NCBI GenBank assembly: GCA_964529715.1 | Contig: CAZGXI010000007.1 | Location: 62,001 to 126,000, forward strand | From: CAZGXI01 sp964529715 | Lineage (GTDB): Bacteria > Chloroflexota > Anaerolineae > Aggregatilineales > Ch27 | DNA: 64,000 nucleotides | Direction of reading: 5' to 3' | In this document: one piece after another, positions 14,885 to 23,449 of the stretch | How the letters are laid out: every line of letters begins with the position of its first letter | Numbering within the stretch: the first letter of the stretch is position 1 | Program-made: the position numbers and the translations under genes | The notes under the pieces: generated by a model | What the model was told of the DNA's origin: nothing | What the model saw: the letters and a program-made list of their open reading frames with translations, nothing else | The model's database searches: none

Positions 14885-17344
14885 ATGCAGACCGACCCTC
14901 TCTACCCCCCGCCGCTGCTGACCCGACGGCACACCGCGATCATGCTGTGCCTGACCGTGTTGCTGGCCGGGGTTTACTGGTTCACTTACAGCGGCAAGGT
15001 GATCAGCCAGGATGAACTGTTCATGTTCGACGCCGCCGAAAGCCTGGCCCGGCGCGGCAACAGCGAACTGGACATCGTCTCGAACTTCCACATCTTCACA
15101 GAATACCCCGTCGGGGATCAGCCGCACGTCACCTTTGCGAACGCCGAACCCTTGCAAATCCTGGCCGGGGCGCTGCTCTTTGCTCTGGCCGATGCCACGC
15201 CGAACATCGGCCTGCTGCACACCGTCTGGCTGCTCAATGTGATCGTCTGCGCCCTGACAGGGGCGGTGTTCTTCCTGTATGCCCGGTTGCTGGGCTATTC
15301 GGAGCGGATCGCGGTCCTGGGGACGCTGGTCTACGCTCTAGGGACGATCCTCTGGCCGTATAGCAAGACCTTCTTCCGCGAACCGCTGGCGGCGCTGTTG
15401 TTGTTTGGCGCGGCGCTATGCCTCAACGCCTGGCGCGAACGCTGGGGGCAGCGGCGGAACTGGCTCTGGTTGATCGGCTTCGGCGCCTGCTATCTACTGG
15501 CGCTGTTTACCAAAGAGGCTGCCCTGCTGGTTGCACCTGCCCTGCTGGCAATTGTCTTTCCGCGCGTCTCCACCGCAGGCGGCTGGCGGCGGCTGGCGAC
15601 CATTCTGGCGGCAGCTGCCGGGTTCACCGTGATCGCGGCGGCGGCGATCCAGCTCGTCATGGAGGCTGTACCCGTCCTGCGCAGTTATAACCCGCTGCAC
15701 TACCTGCAAACGCTGGGGGAAAAGGCCGATTTCATCGGTTATGCCCTGTTAGGCTACCTGGTCAGCCCCGGACGCAGCCTGTTCGCCTTCTCGCCAGTGT
15801 TACTGCTGGCGCTGCCCGGCCTGGGGCTGATGCTCCGTGCACGGCGCTGGCGTGAGGCCCTGACACCACTGCTGATGATCGGGGCGTTCGTGGTCGGCTA
15901 CGCCGTCGTGCGCAACGACCAGTGGTTCGGCGGGCAGGCCTGGGGGCCGCGCTTTCTGGTGCCCGTGACACCGTTCGCCATGCTGGCCGTGCTGCCCGTC
16001 TTGCAGAAGGCTGCGTCGCCCGGCGCAGCGCGGTGGGTGCGGATCGCCGTCGTCGGTGTGATCGTCGCCAGCGTTCTTGTGCAGGTGAACGGGATTCTGC
16101 TGCACCCGCCGGATTACTTTGAAGAACTGGGACGGCGCGGAGTCATCCCCTGGCAAGGGGGGACATGGGACCCAACTCAATCGCCACTGTTCGTTAACGT
16201 CACGTTGCTGAACCGCTATCCCCTTGATCTGGCCTGGTTGCGTGCAGAAGGGGCCGGCCTCTGGTTGCCCCTGGCAGCGATCCTGCTGGCAGCCAGCGCG
16301 GGAATCACGCTGCGGCGCTGGCTGCGCCGCGATCCACCCAGCGGGCGGCGGCTGGCGTTGATCGCGCTGGGTTTCGCCCTGGGCACAACGGGCGCGTTCT
16401 ATGTGGGGCTGCGCAGCATCGACAACGACCCGCGCTATCTGGGCGGTTTTGCGGCGCTGCGTCAGGCCGTCGCGGAACTGGACCAACAGGCCCGCCCAGA
16501 AGACATCTTGGTCCTGAGCAGCGAGGTCTACCAGGGTTTTTTCTACAACTACTACCGTAATCGGGATGTACTGGTATACACCCTGCCGATGTCGGTTGGG
16601 GAGCGCCCCAGCCCGGAACAACCTCCGCTGGTAGAAAGCAACAACCCGGACCTGCTGATCGAGCCGCGCTACAGCACCTTTCTCACCAACCTGCCGGAAT
16701 ACACCGACCGCGTGTGGGTATTGGAGAGCAGCGGCCCGTTCACTGGCTTCACCGTCCGCCCGGTAGAATGGTTCATGGCGCGCCACTACTTTCCGCTGGC
16801 GTCATTCGAGCCGGATCAGTCGGTGCGGCTACTGCTGTTCGACGTGAATCACGACGCGCCACCTGATCAGGCTATGCGCTGGCCAGAACATCTGACAGAT
16901 GCGCAGTTCGGAACGGCGGTCGAACTGGTTGGCTACGACCTGCCCACGCCGCGCGTGCGCGTCGGCCCGTTTGCAGGCCCCGATCCCCGGCGGACGGATT
17001 ACGCTCCCGGTGAAGTCATCGCCGTGTCGCTGCTATGGCGCGCGTTGGAAACCCCGTCCAGCGATTACAACGTGGGCGTTTACGTGGTCAACGCAGATGG
17101 GGTGGTGGTGGCCCAGCGCGACAGCCCACCGCAGGCTACCTTCCGCCCGATGAACACCTGGCAGCCGGGAGAAACCGTCCGTGACAACCATGCCCTGCTG
17201 CTGCCCGCCGATCTTTCACCGGGGACCTACGCGCTGTGGGTGAAAGTGTACGCCTGGCAGACGGGAGAGAACCAGGTGGTCTCCGGCGAAAATCGGACCG
17301 CCGAGGGGCAGGCAGCGCAGTTAACGATGATCCGCGTCCGCTAG
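14885..17344 (+). CDS. GT39-like membrane glycosyltransferase, long form
   Basis: An 819-residue polytopic protein. The acidic pair D43-E44 (ISQDELFMFDAAES) after the first span and KTFFREPLAALLLFGAA fit GT-C enzymes acting on polyprenyl-linked sugars. There are about eleven to twelve membrane spans up to about residue 510, then a soluble extracellular part. The last 150 residues match the C-terminal module of the enzyme at 1830-3710 (NTWQPGETVRDNHALLLP and LSPGTYALWVKVYAW here). The stop codon shares CTAG with the stop of the convergent transporter gene. The substrate is unknown; protein O-glycosylation or wall polymer modification are both possible. Confidence 0.75.
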   Translation: MQTDPLYPPPLLTRRHTAIMLCLTVLLAGVYWFTYSGKVISQDELFMFDAAESLARRGNSELDIVSNFHIFTEYPVGDQPHVTFANAEPLQILAGALLFALADATPNIGLLHTVWLLNVIVCALTGAVFFLYARLLGYSERIAVLGTLVYALGTILWPYSKTFFREPLAALLLFGAALCLNAWRERWGQRRNWLWLIGFGACYLLALFTKEAALLVAPALLAIVFPRVSTAGGWRRLATILAAAAGFTVIAAAAIQLVMEAVPVLRSYNPLHYLQTLGEKADFIGYALLGYLVSPGRSLFAFSPVLLLALPGLGLMLRARRWREALTPLLMIGAFVVGYAVVRNDQWFGGQAWGPRFLVPVTPFAMLAVLPVLQKAASPGAARWVRIAVVGVIVASVLVQVNGILLHPPDYFEELGRRGVIPWQGGTWDPTQSPLFVNVTLLNRYPLDLAWLRAEGAGLWLPLAAILLAASAGITLRRWLRRDPPSGRRLALIALGFALGTTGAFYVGLRSIDNDPRYLGGFAALRQAVAELDQQARPEDILVLSSEVYQGFFYNYYRNRDVLVYTLPMSVGERPSPEQPPLVESNNPDLLIEPRYSTFLTNLPEYTDRVWVLESSGPFTGFTVRPVEWFMARHYFPLASFEPDQSVRLLLFDVNHDAPPDQAMRWPEHLTDAQFGTAVELVGYDLPTPRVRVGPFAGPDPRRTDYAPGEVIAVSLLWRALETPSSDYNVGVYVVNADGVVVAQRDSPPQATFRPMNTWQPGETVRDNHALLLPADLSPGTYALWVKVYAWQTGENQVVSGENRTAEGQAAQLTMIRVR

Positions 17345-18516
17345 TCGGATTGCGGGTGATCAGCGCCGGGGTCCGTTGTCACCTCGGCAGCAGGTTGTGC
17401 TGCCTCTGCCGATTGCTCCTCAAGGCTTTGGGGGGAGGTCGGCAACTTCTCCCCGGCCTGAGGCACAGATGGAGGAGGCCGGTCGGCAGACATACCCATC
17501 ATGCGCCGAATCGCTTCCAGTTCCTCTGGCTTTAAGGACCCCTGGCCGTTGCGAAAGGCCGCGTCAAAGGCCATCTGCTGAAAGAGCGTGATGCCTGCCA
17601 TCGTGGGCAGCGGTGTGGCGTCTGGTTGGACGCCCTTCGGGTTCTCCTCGTGCCGCATCAACAAAATGCTGGCCACCAAAAAGCCGACGCCAACCCACTG
17701 GATCGAGGTCAGCCGTTCGCCCAAAAAGGCAAAAGCCAACAGCAGCGCCACGCCGATCTCCATCATATTGATCAAAGCGGTTTGCAAACTGCCCAACTTT
17801 TTGACGCCGATGAACATGGTCAGCCGGGCCAGGGCCGTGCTGATCGCCAGCGCAACGATAGGCCCCAATGCGCCAACCGTATCCACCTCTCTGGCTGTTG
17901 CATAGAGGCCGTAGCCCATCCGCATCATCGTGACCACGACGGCCATCGTGCTGATGGAATACAGTGTCACCGTGCGTGCGGGCATCTCAAACAGCACACG
18001 CTGGCTCAAGACCACCGTTCCGGCGAACATCAGCGCATTGCCGAGCATCAATCCCACACCCAACCAGTTCACACCGCCCAGGCCTGCACCGGTCAGCAAA
18101 ATAAGCGCCAACAGCGTCAGCGTGATTCGTAGTTTGGTTCGCCAGGTGATCTGCTGTCCGCCAAATCGGACCAGCAAGGCGGCAAATACGATATACATCC
18201 CATTGAGCAATTGGGCCAGACTGGCGTCCAACAGGTTAAGGCCAGCATAATACATCAGCGAGCCGATGCCGTTGACCGTCCCGACTACCACACAACCTAA
18301 CAAGCCTGCAGGATAAATGTAGATGTACTGGCGCCAGAAGATCAGGTACAGCGCCCAGAGGATCAGCGCGGCGATCACGGTGCGGGATGCTGCAACCGTA
18401 AAAGGATCGGCCCCTGCCCGGTAAGCCAGCTTACCGAACAAGGGGGCAACACCGAGGAAGAAGGGAGAAAGAAACGGCAATACCTTCAGCCGCAGCGCAC
18501 GCGGGTCTTCACTCAT
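17341..18516 (-). CDS. EamA/DMT-family transporter
   Basis: A 391-residue protein with ten hydrophobic segments in two repeats of five, as in drug/metabolite (EamA) exporters. FFLGVAPLFGKLAYRAGADPFTVAASR opens the first repeat, and the second ends with FLGERLTSIQWVGVGFLVASILL, a strong EamA signature. A soluble tail of about 90 residues follows, rich in Pro, Glu and Ala and predicted to be mostly disordered; this is unusual for the family. The tail contains FRNGQGSLKPEELEAIRRMMG, a possible helix. The substrate cannot be inferred. It runs downstream of the Fur-family gene on the same strand, with two hairpins between. Confidence 0.85.
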   Translation of the reverse strand: MSEDPRALRLKVLPFLSPFFLGVAPLFGKLAYRAGADPFTVAASRTVIAALILWALYLIFWRQYIYIYPAGLLGCVVVGTVNGIGSLMYYAGLNLLDASLAQLLNGMYIVFAALLVRFGGQQITWRTKLRITLTLLALILLTGAGLGGVNWLGVGLMLGNALMFAGTVVLSQRVLFEMPARTVTLYSISTMAVVVTMMRMGYGLYATAREVDTVGALGPIVALAISTALARLTMFIGVKKLGSLQTALINMMEIGVALLLAFAFLGERLTSIQWVGVGFLVASILLMRHEENPKGVQPDATPLPTMAGITLFQQMAFDAAFRNGQGSLKPEELEAIRRMMGMSADRPPPSVPQAGEKLPTSPQSLEEQSAEAAQPAAEVTTDPGADHPQSD

Positions 18517-18539
18517 GATCTCCCTTCCCGGCGCTGCTC

Positions 18540-18576
18540 CACCGGTCTAGGACCGGTGCGCAGGTCGAGCCTGCGC
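18540..18576 (-). terminator. Double hairpin after the Fur-family gene
   Basis: Two adjacent perfect stems: CACCGGTC-TAG... pairing with GACCGGTG (18540-18558) and GCGCAGG-TCGAG-CCTGCGC (18558-18576). They separate the Fur-family gene from the transporter downstream. No strong U-run is visible. Confidence 0.5.
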
Positions 18577-18597
18577 TCTGAGGGGCAGCGCACACGC

Positions 18598-19071
18598 TTA
18601 ATCGCCCGTCTGAGACTGCTGGCGTTTTCGCGTGCATTCCGCGCAGTAGCCGGTATAACAGGCGTGGGCCGACAGCAGGGTAACGCCGTTTTCGCTGGCC
18701 CATTGCTGTGCGATCTCTTCAATAAGATGTGGGTCTACCGGGACCATAGTTCCACATCCCCGGCAGGTCAGATAATGGTATTCCAATCCTCCAACAATGC
18801 GGTAGTATTCACGTTTGTGTTCCGGGTCCAGATAATGAGCCTCGACCAGCCCCAGTTCCACAAACAACTGGAGCGTGCGATACACCGTCGCCAGACTGGT
18901 GTCGATCTGATGTTGCTCGGCCAGGGCAAAAAGCTGTTCGGCGTCGATGAACGTCCGCTGCCTGCGCAGGAGGTCCAGCAACAGTTGGCGCTGGGAAGTC
19001 AGGCGATAGCCCGACAGGCGGATCAACTCTTCGGCAGTTTCGGAAGAGTGAGATAGAGATTGTTGAGCCAT
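18598..19071 (-). CDS. Fur-family metal-responsive repressor
   Basis: I take the ATG giving MAQQSLSHSSETAEELIRLS (157 residues). The upstream extension would run across the promoter. The winged-helix DNA-binding domain is clear (YRLTSQRQLLLDLLRRQRTF and TSLATVYRTLQLFVELGLV), followed by the dimerisation domain with EYHYLTCRGCGTMVPVD and a second cysteine pair, CYTGYCAECTRKR. The two CxxC motifs form the structural zinc site. Whether it senses iron, zinc or peroxide cannot be decided from the sequence. No metal uptake gene is adjacent, although a B12 uptake system is further along the window. Confidence 0.9.
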   Translation of the reverse strand: MAQQSLSHSSETAEELIRLSGYRLTSQRQLLLDLLRRQRTFIDAEQLFALAEQHQIDTSLATVYRTLQLFVELGLVEAHYLDPEHKREYYRIVGGLEYHYLTCRGCGTMVPVDPHLIEEIAQQWASENGVTLLSAHACYTGYCAECTRKRQQSQTGD

Positions 19072-19102
19072 GTGTCGAATCTCTTGCGATGGATTTGCAA
19101 CG

Positions 19103-19131
19103 ATTATGCGAAAGAGTGCCGCCACAAGCAA
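19103..19131 (-). promoter_or_regulatory. Putative promoter of the Fur-family gene
   Basis: On the minus strand, TTGCTT (19131-19126) and CATAAT (19108-19103) are spaced by 17 bases, about 32 bases before the chosen start. The palindrome AGTATACT lies further upstream, near 19153, and could be part of an operator or of the promoter for the divergent AlaX gene. Confidence 0.45.
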
Positions 19132-19252
19132 TGATTCTTCGACAATTTTGAGTATACTATAGGTTACGCCTTTTTTTGCTTAGAATTCGGGCGGCCTGCG
19201 GTTCAGGATGGGTATAAACATCCCTGGATCGGGGAACATTCGAGGACAGGGC

Positions 19253-19972
19253 ATGACCGAACTGCTTTACCAGACCGATAGTTACCTGCGCCAATGCGAG
19301 GGCGTCGTGGCGACCGTGGAGGCCGGGCAAAGAGCCGTTGTCTTGAGCCAGACCATCTTTTATCCTGGTGGGGGAGGCCAGCCGCCAGATCGGGGTCGCC
19401 TGATTGCCGGCGACCGAATCTATGCCGTCAGCGGGGCAAAAAAGGTCGGCGCCGACGTGCTGCATTTCGTCGAAGGCGACGATCTGCCTGCCGTCGGCGC
19501 GGCGGTACACGGGGAAATCGACTGGGACCATCGCTACGCGCTGATGCGTACACACACGGCGCTGCACATCCTGTGCGGCGTCGTCTGGCGCGACTACAGG
19601 GCCAGTGTCACCGGGGGCAACATGGAACCGCTCAATGGGCGGATGGATTTCGAGTTTGAACGGCTTCAGGGCGAGCTGGTGCGCGAGATCGAGGAAAAAA
19701 TCAACGCCGAAGTTGCCGCCGCGCGCCAGATCAGGGTCGCCATCTTGCCGCGCGCCGAGGCGTTCCAGATTCCCGACCTGATCCGCACCAAAATCAGCCT
19801 GCTGCCAGAAGGGATCACCGAAGTCCGCACCGTCGAGATCGAAGGACTGGATTTGCAGGCGGACGGCGGCACGCACGTCGCCAACACCTCTGAAGTCGGG
19901 CACATTCACATCGCGGACTACAAGAGCAAGGGCGGCATCAACAAGCGCATCTACATCCGGCTCGACCCTTAA
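19253..19972 (+). CDS. AlaX-type alanyl-tRNA editing protein
   Basis: A 239-residue stand-alone editing protein, related to the editing domain of AlaRS, that hydrolyses Ser- or Gly-tRNA(Ala). The N-terminal part (SQTIFYPGGGGQPPDRG) is the beta-barrel of the AlaX-M type. The zinc site begins with H101-TAL-H105 (RTHTALHILCG). The second half of the zinc site reads D204-GGT-H208 (QADGGTHVANTSEVG), with Asp where AlaRS has Cys. The start was chosen for GAGGACA upstream and the family's usual N-terminus. It is divergent from the Fur-family gene and is followed by an unknown protein and the TPR cluster. Confidence 0.85.
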   Translation: MTELLYQTDSYLRQCEGVVATVEAGQRAVVLSQTIFYPGGGGQPPDRGRLIAGDRIYAVSGAKKVGADVLHFVEGDDLPAVGAAVHGEIDWDHRYALMRTHTALHILCGVVWRDYRASVTGGNMEPLNGRMDFEFERLQGELVREIEEKINAEVAAARQIRVAILPRAEAFQIPDLIRTKISLLPEGITEVRTVEIEGLDLQADGGTHVANTSEVGHIHIADYKSKGGINKRIYIRLDP

Positions 19973-20004
19973 CACGCCTTTTTACGGTCAGAAAGTCGAT
20001 TGCC

Positions 20005-20667
20005 TTGCTGCCACCGATTGAACCGGACGAAACGCTGGTCGCCTATGGGCGCTACCAACAACTTCGACAGGAGCGCCCTACCCCGATCCAGGAGCATTGG
20101 ACCGTGCACACTCTGCCAGACGGCGCGCTGATCTGGCGCAGTCAGCTTTCGCATGGCACAACGCCGCTTTCGGCCTGCTACCTCTTGCGCGACCCACAGA
20201 GCCACCCGGTCCAGTTGATCTTCTTCTGGCGCTGGGCAGATGGACGCGAAGACGTGGCGGAATACCGCTTTATGCCGGGCTACGTAACCACCTTTTACCA
20301 GGAGCAGTCCCAGGAAATGCTCCTGCCTGCCCGCTACGAGATCTACTGCTGGCACACGATCACAGAGAACTTTGTCTGGATGGGCTACGATCAGGCTGCG
20401 CGCGGCGTACAGCAGTTTAACTTAGTCAGCCCGAACATCCAGGACGATACCCTATGGCCCGGTGTGATCACCTTGGAGGCCCGCCTGGAACAGATGCAGA
20501 TTGCGCCGGGGAACGACGGCCCGCGCAAAGTGGCCGTGTTCGCCTTACAGCAACCAGGCGTCGGGCTGCAATATCTGCATGTGGATGATTTTGGCGTGCC
20601 ACTCAAGTGGGCGCTGCCGGCTGAACATCTCTCCGCCGTGCTGGCGGAATACACACGCACAGGATAA
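20005..20667 (+). CDS. Conserved-looking protein of unknown function
   Basis: I do not recognise this 220-residue soluble protein. It is rich in aromatic residues (Trp, Tyr, Phe) with alternating beta-strand character, for example QLIFFWRWADGREDVAEYRF and YEIYCWHTITENFVWMGYD. There is no signal peptide or membrane segment. The only workable start is a TTG, with no clear ribosome-binding site. It sits between AlaX and the first of three membrane TPR genes, 8 bases before the latter, so it is probably in the same transcript. Confidence 0.6.
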   Translation: MLPPIEPDETLVAYGRYQQLRQERPTPIQEHWTVHTLPDGALIWRSQLSHGTTPLSACYLLRDPQSHPVQLIFFWRWADGREDVAEYRFMPGYVTTFYQEQSQEMLLPARYEIYCWHTITENFVWMGYDQAARGVQQFNLVSPNIQDDTLWPGVITLEARLEQMQIAPGNDGPRKVAVFALQQPGVGLQYLHVDDFGVPLKWALPAEHLSAVLAEYTRTG

Positions 20668-20675
20668 GGATCAGG

Positions 20676-21695
20676 ATGACGGCGATCCGACGGTTGATCC
20701 GATGGTTGGGGCCGCAGCGGTCCTGGGGATTATTCTTTCTGTTCGGCGCAACTGGCGCGATGAGCCTGATGCTCCAGGCGGTTGGGGCAGAAACGCCCTG
20801 GGTCATCCCGACGCAAAATGGCCTGATCCTGCTCTGGCTGGTCGGGACGGCGCTGGTGATCGTGGGACGGTTGCCGCCCGAAGATCGCACGCCGTTGATC
20901 ATTTCTGTGGGGCCGCTGCTATTTGGACTGGGATTGGGCATATTATTCCCCGCCGCAACGATCTGGTTTATCGGCGCGGGCATTGGCTGGTTGATCGTCT
21001 CACGTATACTGCTGCGCCGCAATGTGCGACGAGAGTACCAACAGGCGATACGCCATCTGCGGCGGAATGAGTACGATCAGGCTATCGACGTGATGAACGA
21101 GTTGATCCGAGCTGAACCCAAAGACAACGCCCATTATCGCTTTCGCGCCGAACTTTATCGTCTGAAAGGCCAGTTTAGGCGCGCTGTGCAAGATTACCAG
21201 CGCATTGTTGAACTGGAACCGGAATCAGGCGTCGGCTACAACGGACTGGCAGAAGTGTACTTGCAGGAAGGCGATTTCGAGCAGGCATTGCGTTTCGCGC
21301 AGCAGGCGTATGCGCATGAACCAAGCCACTGGGCCACGCTCTACAATCTGGGCATGATCGAAGATCGCCTGAAACGCGCGCCGGACGTGATCATACATTT
21401 ACAGGCAGCGTTACAGACTGGTGGGCTACCCAGCCGCCATCTGCTGCTGATCTATCTCTGGCTGGCGCGCGCCTACGCCCGGTCGGGGCAGATGACTGAA
21501 GCCGGGCAGATGCTGACCAGACTGCGGCGGCAGAAACGCGGGCTAAATGAGTGGCGGGCCATTCTGGACAGCGAACAGTCCCGCACGCTACGTCATGTGT
21601 TGGCCGGAGACATCGATCTAGCACAGCGCCTATTTGAAGGGGCAGGGGTGGAAGCATTCGACAGCGTGGCCGTTTCAGGCGAGGCGAAGCAATGA
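20676..21695 (+). CDS. Membrane TPR protein, first of three
   Basis: A 339-residue protein. Three or four membrane spans occupy about residues 18-110 (LILLWLVGTALVIVG and LLFGLGLGILFPAATIWFIG). A cytoplasmic TPR array follows: EYQQAIRHLRRNEYDQAIDVMNELI, AHYRFRAELYRLKGQFRRAVQDY, GYNGLAEVYLQEGDFEQALRFA and WATLYNLGMIEDRLKRAPDVI. The C-terminal part (RLRRQKRGLNEWRAILDSEQ) recurs in the next two proteins. AGGATCAGG precedes the ATG. Its stop overlaps the next start (ATGA). It is a likely scaffold for a membrane complex; partners are unknown. Confidence 0.75.
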   Translation: MTAIRRLIRWLGPQRSWGLFFLFGATGAMSLMLQAVGAETPWVIPTQNGLILLWLVGTALVIVGRLPPEDRTPLIISVGPLLFGLGLGILFPAATIWFIGAGIGWLIVSRILLRRNVRREYQQAIRHLRRNEYDQAIDVMNELIRAEPKDNAHYRFRAELYRLKGQFRRAVQDYQRIVELEPESGVGYNGLAEVYLQEGDFEQALRFAQQAYAHEPSHWATLYNLGMIEDRLKRAPDVIIHLQAALQTGGLPSRHLLLIYLWLARAYARSGQMTEAGQMLTRLRRQKRGLNEWRAILDSEQSRTLRHVLAGDIDLAQRLFEGAGVEAFDSVAVSGEAKQ

Positions 21696-22567
21696 CACGC
21701 CGTTTACTGGCCGTCGTGGCTCAAATTCCACTGGTGCTGGCGGTTATGGGACTGCTGGCATTCGTTGCCGGTATCGGGGCGGCCTACCTGTCTAACCGGG
21801 GCGATCCGCTGAACGATCTGCCGGGGCGCTTTACCGGGCTGGCCTGGGGCGGGCTGACCGTCGCCGCGACGATGTTCCTGATCTGGTTTGTCTCGGTCGG
21901 CCTGCTGCTGGGCATCCAAACACGGCGGTTCGGTTCCGGTTACGGCAAGGCGTACCGGCTGATGGAAGCCTTCAAGTTTGAAGAAGCCATTCCGCTACTG
22001 GAACAGTCCGTCGCCGAAGGCAAGGATACAGTGGATGTGTTGATGCTGCTGGCAAACGCCTATGCCCATACCGGGCGGCTGGCTCAGGCGCAGCATATCG
22101 CCGACCGCGCCATTGAACTCTATCCCCAGGAGTCGGCGGCCTACGTCACGCTGAGCAGCGTCTACCGGCTAGAAGCGGCCTACGACGCGGCGGCAGATGT
22201 GCTGAGTCGTGCACTGAAACTGGAACCGGACTCGCCGGTCATCTGGGCGGAATTGGGGTTTATGCAGCAATATGCCGGCAACGCGCCCGCCGCACGGGAA
22301 GTGTTTGAACGGGCCGCCGGGTATGCCATGCCCGCTATGTACGCCGTTCGCGTCTACTATCATCTGGCAAACGCCTACGCCGAAGACGGGAACGCCCGAC
22401 AGGCCGCCCGCGCCGCCGCAAAGATGGTCAGCGCGCGCGATGGGCTGGCGAGCTGGCAATCTGGACTGGCGGCGCTGACAGGCACCGCTTACGGGCAGCG
22501 ACTGGCCCGCGAATTAGAAGAGATCGAACAGGCGTTGCAAGACGCCGACGCCGCACACACAGGATAA
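21692..22567 (+). CDS. Membrane TPR protein, second of three
   Basis: A 291-residue paralogue. It has two membrane spans (about 10-32 and 52-74), then TPR units: YRLMEAFKFEEAIPLLEQSV, VLMLLANAYAHTGRLAQAQHI, AYVTLSSVYRLEAAYDAAADV and VIWAELGFMQQYAGNAPAAREV. The C-terminal segment includes RDGLASWQSGLAALTGTAYG, which aligns with the ends of both neighbours. The start overlaps the preceding stop by 4 bases, so translation is coupled. Confidence 0.75.
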   Translation: MTRRLLAVVAQIPLVLAVMGLLAFVAGIGAAYLSNRGDPLNDLPGRFTGLAWGGLTVAATMFLIWFVSVGLLLGIQTRRFGSGYGKAYRLMEAFKFEEAIPLLEQSVAEGKDTVDVLMLLANAYAHTGRLAQAQHIADRAIELYPQESAAYVTLSSVYRLEAAYDAAADVLSRALKLEPDSPVIWAELGFMQQYAGNAPAAREVFERAAGYAMPAMYAVRVYYHLANAYAEDGNARQAARAAAKMVSARDGLASWQSGLAALTGTAYGQRLARELEEIEQALQDADAAHTG

Positions 22568-22573
22568 GATGCC

Positions 22574-23380
22574 ATGACCTGGCTGCCTCGCTTACAAACT
22601 GCCTGGCAAGATCTGCCTGCGGAGCTGCGCCGCCTGCTGATCGGCGCACTGCTGGCCGGGCTGGGCCTGGTTGCGTTGGCGTTTGTTGGCCCGCGCGAGG
22701 TGCAGCTTCTCGCCGTCGCCGGGCTGATAGGACTGTTCCTGGCAGTGCAGGCCATCATCCTGTGGCGGCTGTGGCGGCACAACCCGGCATTTCGGCAGGC
22801 GCGACGGGCTATCTTGCAGGGCGATTTTGAGGAAGCCGTCCGCCTGCTGGAAGACAGCCGCGCCGCCGGGAAGCTCGATCCGGCAGGCGAAACGCTGCTC
22901 GGCAATGCCTACCGGCAGCTAAGCCGCCTGGACGAAAGCGAGCGCGCCCTCCGCGCGGCGCACGAGGCCGACCCGGACTCGCCGTTCGCCGCCTATGGTC
23001 TGGGACGGACTCTGCTGGCGCAGGGGCGTTACGAAGAAGCTGCCGCACTGATCGCCCACGCCCTGAAGCGACGCGGCCCAGCCACCATCCTGGCCGATCT
23101 GGGGCACGCCCAGTACCGCGCCGGCATGAGCGCCGCAGCCCAAGAATCGCTGGCGCGGGCGGATGCCCTGGAATTGGAACCGCACCGGGCGCTGCTCACC
23201 TGCTATCTGCGCTGGCGGCTGAGTGGCCAGCCTGCCGACGAAGACCTGCGCAAACGGCTTCGGCGCTACGATCACGGCCTGGAAACCTGGCGGGCAGAGG
23301 CCAAGCGTCTGCACACCACTCCCTATGGCGCGGCCCTGGCAGAAGACGTTGCTTTGATAGAAAAACTAATCGAAGGCTAA
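22574..23380 (+). CDS. Membrane TPR protein, third of three
   Basis: A 268-residue paralogue with two membrane spans (LLIGALLAGLGLVALAFVG and LLAVAGLIGLFLAVQAIIL). TPR units follow: FRQARRAILQGDFEEAVRLLE, LLGNAYRQLSRLDESERALR, YGLGRTLLAQGRYEEAAALI and LADLGHAQYRAGMSAAAQES. The end (LETWRAEAKRLHTTPYGAAL) parallels the second protein. It starts 6 bases after its neighbour's stop. The three differ in number of spans and repeats, which suggests related subunits of one assembly rather than redundant copies. Confidence 0.75.
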   Translation: MTWLPRLQTAWQDLPAELRRLLIGALLAGLGLVALAFVGPREVQLLAVAGLIGLFLAVQAIILWRLWRHNPAFRQARRAILQGDFEEAVRLLEDSRAAGKLDPAGETLLGNAYRQLSRLDESERALRAAHEADPDSPFAAYGLGRTLLAQGRYEEAAALIAHALKRRGPATILADLGHAQYRAGMSAAAQESLARADALELEPHRALLTCYLRWRLSGQPADEDLRKRLRRYDHGLETWRAEAKRLHTTPYGAALAEDVALIEKLIEG

Positions 23381-23449
23381 CCATATCCACCTTTTTGTGG
23401 TGATATACTCCAAAAATAGTTTAAGCCTATACTTACAGGAGCAGATAAA

